64,000 nucleotides of DNA, taken from DAIQNV01 sp036788215 (GTDB lineage Bacteria > Planctomycetota > Phycisphaerae > Phycisphaerales > UBA1924). This document shows, piece after piece, positions 43,369-51,829 of the stretch. Location of the stretch: positions 16,226 to 80,225 of the forward strand of contig DAIQNV010000003.1 in assembly GCA_036788215.1 (NCBI GenBank), written 5' to 3'. The first letter of the stretch is position 1; every line of letters starts with the position of its first letter. The translations under genes and the position numbers were made by a program. The notes under the pieces are model-generated. The model was not told the origin of the DNA, searched no databases, and saw only the letters and a list, made by a program, of their open reading frames with translations.

Positions 43369-44130
43369 GTGCTCGACCTCAAGAGCGTCACCAAACGCTT
43401 CGGGTCCGAGACCGCCATCGATGGCGTCTCGCTCGAGATCCCCAAATCAGGTGTCGTTGCGCTCATCGGCCCGTCCGGCTGCGGCAAGTCGACCCTGCTG
43501 AGGCTCCTGATCGGGCTGCACTCCCCGGATAAGGGTGAAGTGCTGCTGGAAGGGCGTCCGCTGGCGGATCACGGGCTCCCCGGGGTCCGCACCCGATTCG
43601 GGTATGTCATCCAAGACGGGGGCCTCTTCCCGCACCTGACCGCCCGGGGGAACGCCCGCCTGCCGGGCCGGCAGACCGCTGCCGGGCGAAGGGTGGGGGG
43701 GATCGACGCTCGGATCACCGAACTCGCCGGACTGGTCCACCTCACGCCCGACCAGCTCGACCGCTTCCCGGGTGAACTCTCAGGGGGGCAGCGTCAGCGC
43801 GTCGCCCTGGTGCGGGCGCTCGTGCTCGACCCCGAGATCCTGCTGCTCGATGAGCCCCTGGGCGCCCTGGACCCGGTGATCCGCGCCGAGCTGCAGGCGG
43901 AGCTCAAGGACCTGTTCCAGCGCCTCAACAAGACCGTCGTGCTCGTGACGCACGACCTCGCCGAAGCCGCGTACCTCGCGGACGACATCGTGCTGATGAA
44001 CCAGGGACGCGTCGCCCAGCGGGGCTCCTTCCGCACCCTGCGCACCGACCCCGCGGACGACTTCGTGCGCCGGTTCGTCACCGAGCAGGTCGACCGCGTG
44101 CGGGCCCTCATCGACGGGGCGGTCGCGTGA
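43369..44130 (+). CDS. ABC transporter ATP-binding protein (OpuA/OpuB/EgtV-like)
   Basis: The 253-residue ATPase has Walker A GVVALIGPSGCGKSTLLRLL (near residue 34), a Q-loop in FGYVIQDGGLFPHL, the signature LSGGQRQRVALVRAL, Walker B EILLLDEPLGALDPVIRAEL and the switch His in VVLVTHDLAEAAYLADD. The family fits osmoprotectant (glycine betaine/choline) importers of the OpuB/EgtUV type; no C-terminal CBS domains are present. GTG 43369 was chosen; upstream sequence in frame is not conserved. It overlaps the next gene by 4 bases (GTGA), forming a two-gene importer. Confidence 0.85.
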   Translation: MLDLKSVTKRFGSETAIDGVSLEIPKSGVVALIGPSGCGKSTLLRLLIGLHSPDKGEVLLEGRPLADHGLPGVRTRFGYVIQDGGLFPHLTARGNARLPGRQTAAGRRVGGIDARITELAGLVHLTPDQLDRFPGELSGGQRQRVALVRALVLDPEILLLDEPLGALDPVIRAELQAELKDLFQRLNKTVVLVTHDLAEAAYLADDIVLMNQGRVAQRGSFRTLRTDPADDFVRRFVTEQVDRVRALIDGAVA

Positions 44131-45620
44131 GGCTGTGCGCCCTCGTGATCGCGATCGCTGTCGCGCTCTGCGCCGGGCAGGATCGCGATCGGTTCGTCGT
44201 CGGCTCCAAGCTCTTCACCGAGTCGGTGATCCTGGGCGAGATCGTGGCGCAGGCCGCGGCCCGCGCCGGGGCGGACGCGGCGCACCAGGACGAGCTCGGG
44301 GGCTCGGCCATCCTCTTCAACGCCCTGACCTCGGGCGAGATCGACGCCTACCCCGAGTACACCGGCACGCTGCGCCTGGAATTGCTGAAATCCGAGGGCC
44401 TGTCAACGGACGCGGAACTCGCGCGCGCCCTCGCCCGGCGCGGGGTCCGCATGACCGCGCCACTCGGGTTCAACAACACCTACGCCCTGGGCATGCGGGC
44501 CGATCGGGCGACCGAGCTCGCCATCAAGACCACGAGCGACCTGCTCGCGCACCCGCGCCTGCGCCTGGGGTTCTCCAACGAGTTCCTCGATCGAGGCGAT
44601 GGCTGGCCGGCCCTCCGCGCCGCCTACGGGCTGCCCCAGGCAAATGTCCGAGGGCTCGATCACGCCCTCGCCTACCGGGGCCTCGTCGCGGGCGACCTCG
44701 ACGTGATGGATCTCTACAGCACCGACGCGGAGATCGCCTACTACGACCTCGCGGTGCTCGAGGACGACCTGGGCTTCTTCCCTCGGTACGACGCGGTCAT
44801 CCTCTACCGCGACGACCTGCTCGAGCGCCTCCCCCGCGTCGCGCAGGCGATCGACGGGCTCGCGGGCACGATCGACGAGCCCGCCATGGTCCTGATGAAC
44901 GAAAGGGCCAAGATCGAAGGCCAGAGCGAGCGGGCCATCGCGTCCGCGTTCCTCGATCGCATCACCGGTCTCACGACCGCGACCCCCGTCGCGCCCGACG
45001 CCGGGCTCTGGTCCCGCCTCTGGCAGCGCACGCGCGAGCACCTGTTCCTCGTCTCGGTCGCGATGGTCGGCGCGTTCCTCGTCGCGACGCCCCTGGGCAT
45101 CTGGGCCGCCGCGAAGCCGGGGTTTGGCCAGGTCATCCTCGCGATCGTGGGCATTGCGCAGACGATCCCGAGCCTCGCGCTGCTGGTCGTGCTGATCCGC
45201 CCCCTCGGCGTCGGGGACAAGCCCGCGATCGCGGCACTGTTCATCTACGCGCTCCTCCCGATGGTGCGCAGCACGCAGGCCGGCCTCGCGGGGATTCCCC
45301 GGGGCACGATCGAGTCCGCCCGCGCGATCGGGCTCTCCCCCTTCACCCGATTGCGGGTGATCGAGATCCCCCTCGCGGCACGCTCCATCCTCGCGGGCGT
45401 GAAGACCTCGACCGTCATCACCATCGGTTTCGCGACGCTCGGCGCCCTCATCGGCGCCGGGGGATACGGAAAGCCCATCCTCACGGGCATCCGGCTCGAC
45501 GATTTCGGGCTCATTCTCGAGGGGGCGGTGCCCGCTGCGATCATGGCGCTCGCGGCGCAGGGGCTCTTCGAGATCGTCGAACGCCTCGCGGTGCCCCGCG
45601 GTTTGCGGCGCGGGCGCTGA
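44127..45620 (+). CDS. Fused substrate-binding protein/permease of an OpuB/EgtU-like ABC importer
   Basis: The 497-residue protein begins with a signal/anchor segment (LCALVIAIAVALCAG), followed by an OpuBC-like substrate-binding domain (FVVGSKLFTESVILGEIVAQ, GEIDAYPEYTGTL, DVMDLYSTDAEIAYYDL), and then from about residue 310 a permease of five to six helices (FLVSVAMVGAFLVATPLGIW, IAALFIYALLPMVRSTQAGL). In the known EgtU and ProWX fusions the permease comes first, so this order is reversed. It is followed by egtB and egtD, so ergothioneine or a related betaine is a good substrate candidate; the sequence alone does not show which. Confidence 0.85.
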   Translation: MRLCALVIAIAVALCAGQDRDRFVVGSKLFTESVILGEIVAQAAARAGADAAHQDELGGSAILFNALTSGEIDAYPEYTGTLRLELLKSEGLSTDAELARALARRGVRMTAPLGFNNTYALGMRADRATELAIKTTSDLLAHPRLRLGFSNEFLDRGDGWPALRAAYGLPQANVRGLDHALAYRGLVAGDLDVMDLYSTDAEIAYYDLAVLEDDLGFFPRYDAVILYRDDLLERLPRVAQAIDGLAGTIDEPAMVLMNERAKIEGQSERAIASAFLDRITGLTTATPVAPDAGLWSRLWQRTREHLFLVSVAMVGAFLVATPLGIWAAAKPGFGQVILAIVGIAQTIPSLALLVVLIRPLGVGDKPAIAALFIYALLPMVRSTQAGLAGIPRGTIESARAIGLSPFTRLRVIEIPLAARSILAGVKTSTVITIGFATLGALIGAGGYGKPILTGIRLDDFGLILEGAVPAAIMALAAQGLFEIVERLAVPRGLRRGR

Positions 45621-45641
45621 CGCGGCATGTGCAGTTTCTCA

Positions 45642-45670
45642 TTGTGTTCGGGGCGATTGATGTGTAGTCT
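45642..45670 (+). promoter_or_regulatory. Candidate sigma-70 promoter for egtB
   Basis: TTGTGT, 17 bases, TAGTCT, about 95 bases upstream of the egtB ATG and just after the transporter stop. Confidence 0.4.
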
Positions 45671-45763
45671 GTTTGCTTGCGCACCGCGTCGGGCGGCGTG
45701 CCCGGAACGAAGCGATCGCGTTCACGGAACGCTGATCCCACCGCAGACCGGAAGGCTGAGCCC

Positions 45764-47086
45764 ATGACCCCGAACGCCCCCGAGAGCGGCGCCACGCCGC
45801 GCGTTGCCCGCGTGCCCCTGTCCCCGGGCACGGTCGCGCAGCGGTACCTCGCGGTGCGCGGGCAATCGGACACGCTCGCGGCGCCCCTTTCCGCCGAGGA
45901 CGCGACAGCGCAGTCCATGCCCTCCTGCTCGCCCGCCAAGTGGCACCTGGCGCACACAACCTGGTTCTCCGAGACCTTCGTCCTCGAGCGCTTCGACCCG
46001 GGCTTCCGGCCAATCGACGAGCGGTTCCGCGTTCTGTTCAACAGCTACTACAACACGGTGGGCGAGCAGGCGCCCCGCCACGAACGCGGGCTGATGACCC
46101 GCCCGTCGCTCGATGCCGTCCGGCGCTACCGCGCACGCACCGACGAACTCGTGCTGCGTCTGCTCGAGACGCGCGACGACCCCGAGATCGTCGAGCTCAT
46201 CGAGCTGGGCCTGCAGCACGAGCAGCAGCACCAGGAGCTGCTGCTGATGGACATCAAGCACCTCTTCAGCCGCAGCCCGCTCCGGCCCGTCTACCGCGAG
46301 CCCGACGGGTTCGAAACCGGCTCGCCCGGCGCGATGGGGTGGGCCGCCTTCGACGCCGGCGTCCGCGTGATCGGCACCCCCGCCGACGCCGGCTTCGCCT
46401 ACGACTGCGAGCGACCGGAGCACCAGGACATGGTGCACGCGTTCGCGATCGCCGACCGGCTCGTCACCAACGCCGAGTACCTCGCGTTCATCGACGCGGG
46501 GGGCTACGCGGACGTGAACCTCTGGCTCGACGCGGGCTGGCGCTGGCGACGCGATGGCGACGTGGAGGCACCCCTCTACTGGCGCCGCGAGGGCTCGCGC
46601 TGGGCGGAGTTCACGCTGCGGGGGGAGCAGCCCCTCGACCTCGACCGGCCCGTCTGCCACGTCAGCTTCTTCGAGGCCGACGCGTACGCCCGCTGGCGGG
46701 GCTGCCGCCTCCCGGCGGAGGCGGAGTGGGAGACCGCGTGCGTCGAGAGCGGCGCCGCGAACGCCCACCGCGAGGGCTCGGCCGGCAACTTCCTGGGCTC
46801 CGCCTCCCTGCACCCCGACGCCCCCCACGACGCCCGGGGCCCGCGCCAGATGCTGGGCGACGCCTGGGAGTGGACGCGGTCGGACTTCGGGCCCTACCCG
46901 GGCTACCGCCCGCCCGAGGGCCCACTCGGGGAATACAACGGCAAGTTCATGTGCGGGCATTTCGTGTTGCGCGGCGGGTGCTGCGTCACGCCCCGCGATC
47001 ACATCCGCCCGGGCTACCGCAATTTCTTTGCGCCGGGCGACCGCTGGATGTTCTCGGGCATCCGGCTCGCGAAGGACGGTTCATGA
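45764..47086 (+). CDS. egtB: Ergothioneine biosynthesis protein EgtB (hercynine oxygenase)
   Basis: The 440-residue iron enzyme uses O2 to join hercynine with cysteine or gamma-glutamylcysteine. An N-terminal DinB-like domain supplies the iron His ligands: WHLAHTTWFSETF (near residue 60) and LQHEQQHQELLLMD (near 151). A C-terminal FGE-sulfatase domain follows (DRLVTNAEYLAFIDAGGYAD, PVCHVSFFEADAYARWRGCR, ending FVLRGGCCVTPRDHIRPGYR and MFSGIRLAK). No egtA (gamma-glutamylcysteine synthesis) or egtC gene is adjacent, which favours cysteine as donor, though they could lie elsewhere. The stop overlaps egtD (ATGA). Confidence 0.93.
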   Translation: MTPNAPESGATPRVARVPLSPGTVAQRYLAVRGQSDTLAAPLSAEDATAQSMPSCSPAKWHLAHTTWFSETFVLERFDPGFRPIDERFRVLFNSYYNTVGEQAPRHERGLMTRPSLDAVRRYRARTDELVLRLLETRDDPEIVELIELGLQHEQQHQELLLMDIKHLFSRSPLRPVYREPDGFETGSPGAMGWAAFDAGVRVIGTPADAGFAYDCERPEHQDMVHAFAIADRLVTNAEYLAFIDAGGYADVNLWLDAGWRWRRDGDVEAPLYWRREGSRWAEFTLRGEQPLDLDRPVCHVSFFEADAYARWRGCRLPAEAEWETACVESGAANAHREGSAGNFLGSASLHPDAPHDARGPRQMLGDAWEWTRSDFGPYPGYRPPEGPLGEYNGKFMCGHFVLRGGCCVTPRDHIRPGYRNFFAPGDRWMFSGIRLAKDGS

Positions 47087-48087
47087 CGCAGATGGAAGAA
47101 GGAAGCCGGGGGGGTGGGGGGGGCGACACCGTCCACGAGGTCGCCGATCACGGGCACACCGCGGAGGATGTGTTCCTCGAGGACCTGCTCAAGGGCCTCA
47201 AGGCCGATCGGCCCTCCATCCCGACGAAGTACCTGTACGACGACTATGGCTCGGAGCTGTTCGACAAGATCTGCGAGGTCGAGGCCTACTACCCGACCCG
47301 CACCGAGTCGGCGATCTTCGACGAGTCGCTCTCCGATATCGCCCGCCACATCGGCCCGCGTGCGTTCGTCATCGAGCCCGGCGCCGGCAACGGCACCAAG
47401 GCGGTCCGCCTCCTGAACGCGCTCGAGGAGCCGGTCGCGGTCGCGGTCGTCGATATCTCGATGGCCTACGCCCAGGGCTCCGCCGACATCCTCGCCGAGC
47501 AGCTCGAGGGCGTCGAGATCATGCCCGTGTGCGCCGACTTCACGCAGGACCACGACGTGCCCGACCCGGGGCGCACGCCGGACCGGCGCGTCGTCTTCTT
47601 CCCGGGCTCGACGGTGGGCAACTTCACCCCCGACGAACGCCGGCGCCTGCTCAGGGCGTTCCGACGCACCGCGGGCGACGACGGGATGCTCCTGATCGGC
47701 TTCGACCTCTGGAAGGACCGCGAGACCCTCGAACTCGCCTACGACGACCCCGAGGGCGTTACCGCCGCCTTCATCGAGAACGTGCTGACGCGGGCCAACC
47801 GCGAGGTCGGCACCGACTTCGACCGCGACGCCTGGCAGCACCGGGCGACCTGGAACCCCGAGAAGGGGCGCGTCGAGCTCGAATTGGTCGCGCAGCGCGA
47901 CACCGGCGTCACGGTCGACAGCCAACGCTTCAGCTTCGCCAAGGGCGAGGCGATCTATGTCGAGAGCAGCCACAAGTTCCGCGTCGAGGCCTTCAGCGCT
48001 GAGCTCGCAACGCTGGGCTTCGCGACCGAAGAGGTCTGGACCGACGCCGACCGCAAGTTCGCGGTGCTGCTCGCTCGCTCCGCCTGA
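47083..48087 (+). CDS. egtD: L-histidine N-alpha-methyltransferase EgtD
   Basis: The 334-residue SAM-dependent enzyme trimethylates histidine to hercynine, the substrate of EgtB. Visible are KYLYDDYGSELFDKICEVEA with YYPTRTESAIF, the SAM motif FVIEPGAGNGTKAVRLLN, VVFFPGSTVGNFTPDERRRL, and the C-terminal VYVESSHK-like AIYVESSHKFRVEAFSAEL. The N-terminal 30 residues (Gly-rich, then HEVADHGHTAEDVFLEDLL) vary in the family. ATG 47083 overlaps the egtB stop, so the two genes are coupled. A bidirectional terminator follows. Confidence 0.93.
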   Translation: MTQMEEGSRGGGGGDTVHEVADHGHTAEDVFLEDLLKGLKADRPSIPTKYLYDDYGSELFDKICEVEAYYPTRTESAIFDESLSDIARHIGPRAFVIEPGAGNGTKAVRLLNALEEPVAVAVVDISMAYAQGSADILAEQLEGVEIMPVCADFTQDHDVPDPGRTPDRRVVFFPGSTVGNFTPDERRRLLRAFRRTAGDDGMLLIGFDLWKDRETLELAYDDPEGVTAAFIENVLTRANREVGTDFDRDAWQHRATWNPEKGRVELELVAQRDTGVTVDSQRFSFAKGEAIYVESSHKFRVEAFSAELATLGFATEEVWTDADRKFAVLLARSA

Positions 48088-48102
48088 TACCCCCCAATGA
48101 CC

Positions 48103-48152
48103 GGCAAAAACAACGGAGCCCCGCCGATCGGCGGGGCTCCGGTTGTCTTTGC
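48103..48152. terminator. Bidirectional Rho-independent terminator
   Basis: A fully self-complementary hairpin, GGAGCCCCGCCGA / TCGGCGGGGCTCC, has TTGTCTTTGC on the plus side and TTGTTTTTGCC on the minus side. It ends egtD and the convergent PEP-CTERM gene. Confidence 0.9.
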
Positions 48153-48168
48153 AAACGCCGTTCGCGAA

Positions 48169-49020
48169 TCAGCGACGACGACGGGCCGCCGCCAGGCCAC
48201 CGAGGCCCAGGAGCGCCACGCTGCCCGGGGCCGGGATGAAGCTGACGAACTGGTTGCCGTCGATGTTCTGGAAGTTCACGCCGCCCGGGCCACCCAGGTT
48301 GCCCGTGCCGTCCGGCAGACCGCCGATGACCTGGTTGCTCAGGAAGTCGTTGCCCGAGCCGTTGATCCAGCCGCCGATCTTGATCTCAGCGCCATCCCAG
48401 CCCAGGGCCGCGATGTCGATGACCCACTCGACGCCGGTGGTCACGAGGCCCGGATCGGAGTCGAACGCGTCGCCGAGGCCGCCCACGCCCCCGACGTTCG
48501 AGTTGTTCGCGAAGATCTGGATCATCGCCCCGTCGAGCGTGATCATCGTGCCGCCGACCTGGTTGCCGCCGCCCAGGAAGCCGCCCGCGCCGTCGGCGGT
48601 CGCGCCGTCGACGAAGGTCTCGAGCGGGTTGTTGCCCGCGGTGTAGCTCAGCACGACATCAGCGTCGAAGCCGCTGTCGAGGGTCAGCCCGTTCAGGTTG
48701 CCGAGGTTCGGCAGCCCGTTCAGCGTGTTCTGCCCGCCCGCCTTGATGTCAAGGACGATGTTCAGCTTGTTGAAGTTGGTCTCCACGTTGCCCGCCACGC
48801 CCAGGTGCAGCTTGCCGCCCTGGATTTTGGCGTACAGCGCGTTGATCTCCGACCCGTTGGCGAAGTCCACCGAGCTGTCGGTGTTGTTGCCGAACTGGGT
48901 GCCGATGTTCTGCACCCAGATCGGGTTGCCGTACTTGCTGGCGAAGTCGGCACCGTTCACCGCGGCGAACGCCGAACCGGCAAGACCGGCCAAGGCCACA
49001 GCGCAAAGCATGCTCTTCAT
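48169..49020 (-). CDS. Exported protein with PEP-CTERM-like sorting tail, IDGV-type domain
   Basis: The 283-residue protein has a signal peptide (MLCAVALAGLAGSAFA), a Gly/Asn-rich beta domain (INALYAKIQGGKLHLGVAGN, FNKLNIVLDIKAGGQNTLNG, VEWVIDIAALGWDGAEIKIG, GSGNDFLSNQVIGGLPDG), and a C-terminal PEP-CTERM tail (FIPAPGSVALLGLGGLAAAR plus Arg). The same domain is found three times in the protein at 55437, which instead ends in a dockerin-like tail. ATG 49020 has GGGAG eight bases upstream. Export and exosortase processing are inferred. Function is unknown. Confidence 0.82.
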   Translation of the reverse strand: MKSMLCAVALAGLAGSAFAAVNGADFASKYGNPIWVQNIGTQFGNNTDSSVDFANGSEINALYAKIQGGKLHLGVAGNVETNFNKLNIVLDIKAGGQNTLNGLPNLGNLNGLTLDSGFDADVVLSYTAGNNPLETFVDGATADGAGGFLGGGNQVGGTMITLDGAMIQIFANNSNVGGVGGLGDAFDSDPGLVTTGVEWVIDIAALGWDGAEIKIGGWINGSGNDFLSNQVIGGLPDGTGNLGGPGGVNFQNIDGNQFVSFIPAPGSVALLGLGGLAAARRRR

Positions 49021-49402
49021 GGGAAATGCTCCCTCTCTCTTGTGTGCGGCTCGAAAGAGCGGCTCTCTGCTCATGCCAGACCGACCCACTCAGGCCGATC
49101 CGGTCTGTCTCTGGTGCAATGATACCGCTTTAGGTGGCCCATGCAATACCCGGAATGCGCCCTCGCGTCACATTCCGGGCCGTCCGGCCCACCAGTCGTA
49201 CCAAACAGTCCTTGAATCTTCATCCAAACTGTGTTGCTACAGGATGTCCCCGGGATTCTTGCCGCTCCCATCCCCGACGGACCGGTCCTGAAACCGCTAT
49301 ATTCGACGCTGCGCGACCGGACGATCCGGGTCCGGGTCGCCCACCAATGCCGCCACGCGGTCCGGCGTTTCTGCGTCGCCGCGCTCACTCTGGGGTCCCA
49401 GC
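49021..49402. other. Divergent intergenic region
   Basis: It holds the minus-strand promoter at 49119-49146. A TATATT at 49298-49303 could be a -10 for the plus-strand sugar porter, but it has no clear -35. The middle (49180-49250) is A/T-rich. No ORF was recognised. Confidence 0.45.
49119..49146 (-). promoter_or_regulatory. Sigma-70 type promoter for the PEP-CTERM gene
   Basis: On the minus strand TTGCAT, 16 bases, TATCAT, about 100 bases upstream of the ATG at 49020. Confidence 0.55.
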
Positions 49403-50869
49403 GTGTCCGAACAGCCCAATATCAAGTTCGTCCTAGGCATCGTCTCGGTCGCCGCCCTCGGCGGCTTCCTCTTCGGGTTCGACACCGCGGTGATCAACGG
49501 CGCGGTGCCGGTGCTCCGGGCGATGTTCACCGACCCCGCCGGCACCTTCAACGCCGGCTTCAGCCCCGACTCCGTCGACCTCATCGTGGGCCAGTCGGTC
49601 GCGATCGCCCTGATCGGCGCCGCCATCGGCGCCTTCAGCGCCGGCCCGATCACCAACAAGATCGGTCGCAAGAAGAGCATGGTGATCGCCGCGATCCTGT
49701 TCCTGATCTCCGCGATCGGCTCGGGGATGCCCTTCACGATCCTCGACTTCACCTTCTGGCGCTTCCTGGGCGGGCTCGCGTTCGGCGCCGCCTCGGTCAT
49801 CGCCCCGGCGTACATCGCCGAGGTCTCGCCCGCGGCTCTGCGCGGTCGCCTCGGCTCGATGCAGCAGCTCGCGATCGTCATAGGCATCTTCGTCGCGCTG
49901 ATGAGCAACCTCTTCATCGCCCAGGCGGCCGGCGGCGCCGCCCAGCCCTGGCTGGCCGGGTTCGCCGCGTGGAAGTGGATGTTCTGGATCGAGGCGATCC
50001 CCGCCCTCGTCTACCTGATCTGCGCCACGCAGATCCCCGAGTCCCCGCGATACCTGGTCATCAAGGACCGCGACGCCGACGCCCGGCGCGTGCTGGGCAA
50101 GGTGCTGGGCTCGGATGCCGCCGGGATCAAGATCACGGAGATTCACCACAGCCTGAACGCCGAACACAAGCCCCGCCTCGCCGACATCATGGGCCCCAGC
50201 GTCTTCAAGAAGATCGTCTGGCTCGGCATCGGCCTCTCCGTCTTCCAGCAGTTCGTGGGCATCAATGTCGTCTTCTACTACTCCAACCTGCTCTGGGAAT
50301 CCGTCGGCCTCACCGAGGACAAGGCCTTCATCAACACCGCCATCGGTGGCGGCACCAACGTGCTGACCACCTTCATCGCGATCGCCCTCGTCGACAAGAT
50401 CGGCCGCAAGCCCCTGCTCATGGCGGGCTCCCTGCTCATGATGCTCGCCCTGGGCATGATGGCCTTCGTCTTCGGCACCGCCCCGCTCGACGAGGTGACG
50501 GGCCGCCCGATCCTCTCAGGGGACAACGCCGGCGCGGGCCTGCTCGCGCTCATCGCCCTCAACCTCTTCATCGTGGGCTTCGGCGCCTCCTGGGGCCCCA
50601 TCGTCTGGGTCATGCTGGGCGAGATGTTCAGCAACCAGCTCCGCGGCGCCGCCCTCGCGGTCGCAGCCGCCGCCCAGTGGGCCGCCAACTACCTCATCTC
50701 CGCCACCTTCCCCCTCCTCGCGGGCTGGAGCCTCGCGGGCGCGTACGGCTTCTACGCCGTCTCCGCCTTCCTCAGCCTGCTCTTCGTCTTCTTCCTGATC
50801 CCCGAGACGAAGGGACGCGAGCTCGAAAGCATGGGCGAACTCGAAGGCGGCAAGCCCGCCAAGCACTGA
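49403..50869 (+). CDS. MFS sugar porter
   Basis: The 488-residue protein is a 12-helix sugar transporter of the major facilitator superfamily, sugar porter subfamily. Diagnostic motifs are GGFLFGFDTAVINGAVPVLR, PITNKIGRKKSMVI (the G-R-K-K loop), FWRFLGGLAFGAASVIAPAY, PESPRYLV in the middle loop, GIGLSVFQQFVGINVVFYYS and the C-terminal PETKGRELE. Such proteins usually move glucose, xylose or maltose with protons across the inner membrane. The start is GTG 49403. With the amylases and glucosidase nearby, uptake of glucose from starch is a reasonable guess. Confidence 0.9.
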   Translation: MSEQPNIKFVLGIVSVAALGGFLFGFDTAVINGAVPVLRAMFTDPAGTFNAGFSPDSVDLIVGQSVAIALIGAAIGAFSAGPITNKIGRKKSMVIAAILFLISAIGSGMPFTILDFTFWRFLGGLAFGAASVIAPAYIAEVSPAALRGRLGSMQQLAIVIGIFVALMSNLFIAQAAGGAAQPWLAGFAAWKWMFWIEAIPALVYLICATQIPESPRYLVIKDRDADARRVLGKVLGSDAAGIKITEIHHSLNAEHKPRLADIMGPSVFKKIVWLGIGLSVFQQFVGINVVFYYSNLLWESVGLTEDKAFINTAIGGGTNVLTTFIAIALVDKIGRKPLLMAGSLLMMLALGMMAFVFGTAPLDEVTGRPILSGDNAGAGLLALIALNLFIVGFGASWGPIVWVMLGEMFSNQLRGAALAVAAAAQWAANYLISATFPLLAGWSLAGAYGFYAVSAFLSLLFVFFLIPETKGRELESMGELEGGKPAKH

Positions 50870-50898
50870 CCCCGCCGGCACAAGAACGCAGAACAGCC

Positions 50899-50938
50899 AA
50901 GGGCCGGGCCGCACAAGCGCGCCGGGCCCTTTCTCTTG
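50899..50938 (+). terminator. Rho-independent terminator
   Basis: AAGGGCCGGGC / GCCGGGCCCTT (one bulge) around CGCACAAGCGC, then TTTCTCTTGC. Confidence 0.7.
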
Positions 50939-50948
50939 CCCACCGTCA

Positions 50949-50994
50949 GGGTGGCACGCCCACGCCCACCCACACACCCAGCGCGGGCGTGGCG
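50949..50994 (+). repeat. Family C repeat (copy 2)
   Basis: GGTGGCACGCCCACGC, then CCACCCACACACCCA, then GCGCGGGCGTGGCG. Ends pair as CACGCCCACGC / GCGCGGGCGTG with one mismatch. It is a longer version of the copy at 15326 with a wider loop, next to the tandem array. Confidence 0.5.
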
Positions 50995-51030
50995 AACCCC
51001 CGCCCCCTCGCAACGCACCCCCTTCGCCAG

Positions 51031-51600
51031 CCAACCCCGACCTCATCGCCCAAAACCCGCCACAAGCCCGAAGCGTCAGCGCCGGGCCTCCCCGAATCCT
51101 GCAACGCCACAGACGCTCGACTACGCCACCTCACACGCATCACAAGGGCCCGATCGCCGGTCCACGCCCTTCGCCGCCCATCGCTCACGCTCAGGGCTGG
51201 NNNNNNNNNNNNNNNNNNNNNNNNNNNNNNNNNNNNNNNNNNNNNNNNNNNNNNNNNNNNNNNNNNNNNNNNNNNNNNNNNNNNNNNNNNNNNNNNNNNN
51301 GGGCCCGATCGCCGGTCCACGCCCTTCGCCGCCCATCGCTCACGCTCAGGGCTGGTTCCGCGCAACCCCCGCCCTCATCGCCCGAACCCCGCCACAAGCC
51401 CAAAGCGTCAGCGCCGGGCCTCCCCGAATCCTGCAACGCCACAGACGCTCGACTACGCCACCTCACACGCATCACAAGGGCCCGATCGCCGGTCCACGCC
51501 CTTCGCCGCCCATCGCTCACGCTCAGGGCTGGCTCCGCGCAACCCCCGCCCTCATCGCCCGAAACCCGCCACAAGCCCAAAGCGTCAGCGCCGGGCCTCT
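51031..51600. repeat. 177-bp tandem repeat array containing an assembly gap
   Basis: The motif GGGCCCGATCGCCGGTCCAC recurs at 51146, 51301 and 51478; the last two are exactly 177 bases apart. Two to three units are visible, plus a partial right copy that diverges at 51600. Each unit carries inverted sub-repeats AGCGTCAGCGCCGGGC (51404-51419) and GCCCATCGCTCACGCT (51508-51523). ORFs across it in several frames are low-complexity artefacts. The run of 100 N at 51201-51300 falls inside it, so the true copy number is unknown. Confidence 0.85.
51201..51300. other. Assembly gap (100 N)
   Basis: The gap has nominal length 100. The repeat phase on both sides requires 122 + 177n bases, so the true length differs from 100. 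The gap arises from the tandem repeat. Confidence 0.95.
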
Positions 51601-51747
51601 CGAGCGGATCCAGCGCACCCAGCACACAACCACCCGCCCGCGCCCATCGCGGGTCACCCCCGTCCTCTGCCTGCCCGCGCCGCGCGTGCGCAGGCCACCC
51701 GGCGCGGCCCACCCCGCCCCCGCCCGCGATGCTGGCATCAAGGCCGC

Positions 51748-51804
51748 CAAAAAACAGCGGGGCCCGCGTTCCAGCCGGTGATCCAGCCAGGACGCGGGCC
51801 CCGC
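51748..51804 (-). terminator. Rho-independent terminator
   Basis: On the minus strand, GCGGGGCCCGCGT / ACGCGGGCCCCGC (13 bp) encloses a smaller inner hairpin and is followed by TGTTTTTTGG. It ends the prepilin-like gene at 51830. Confidence 0.85.
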
Positions 51805-51829
51805 GAGAGGAGTCGATTTCGAGAGGCGA

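Noticed and set aside
46300..46330. GGTTCGAAACC-like tRNA T-arm look-alike
   Set aside because: It lies inside egtB in the coding frame and no cloverleaf can be formed around it.
51031..51600. CRISPR array
   Set aside because: Repeat period is 177 bases with almost identical sequence throughout; there are no short direct repeats with unique spacers and no cas genes.
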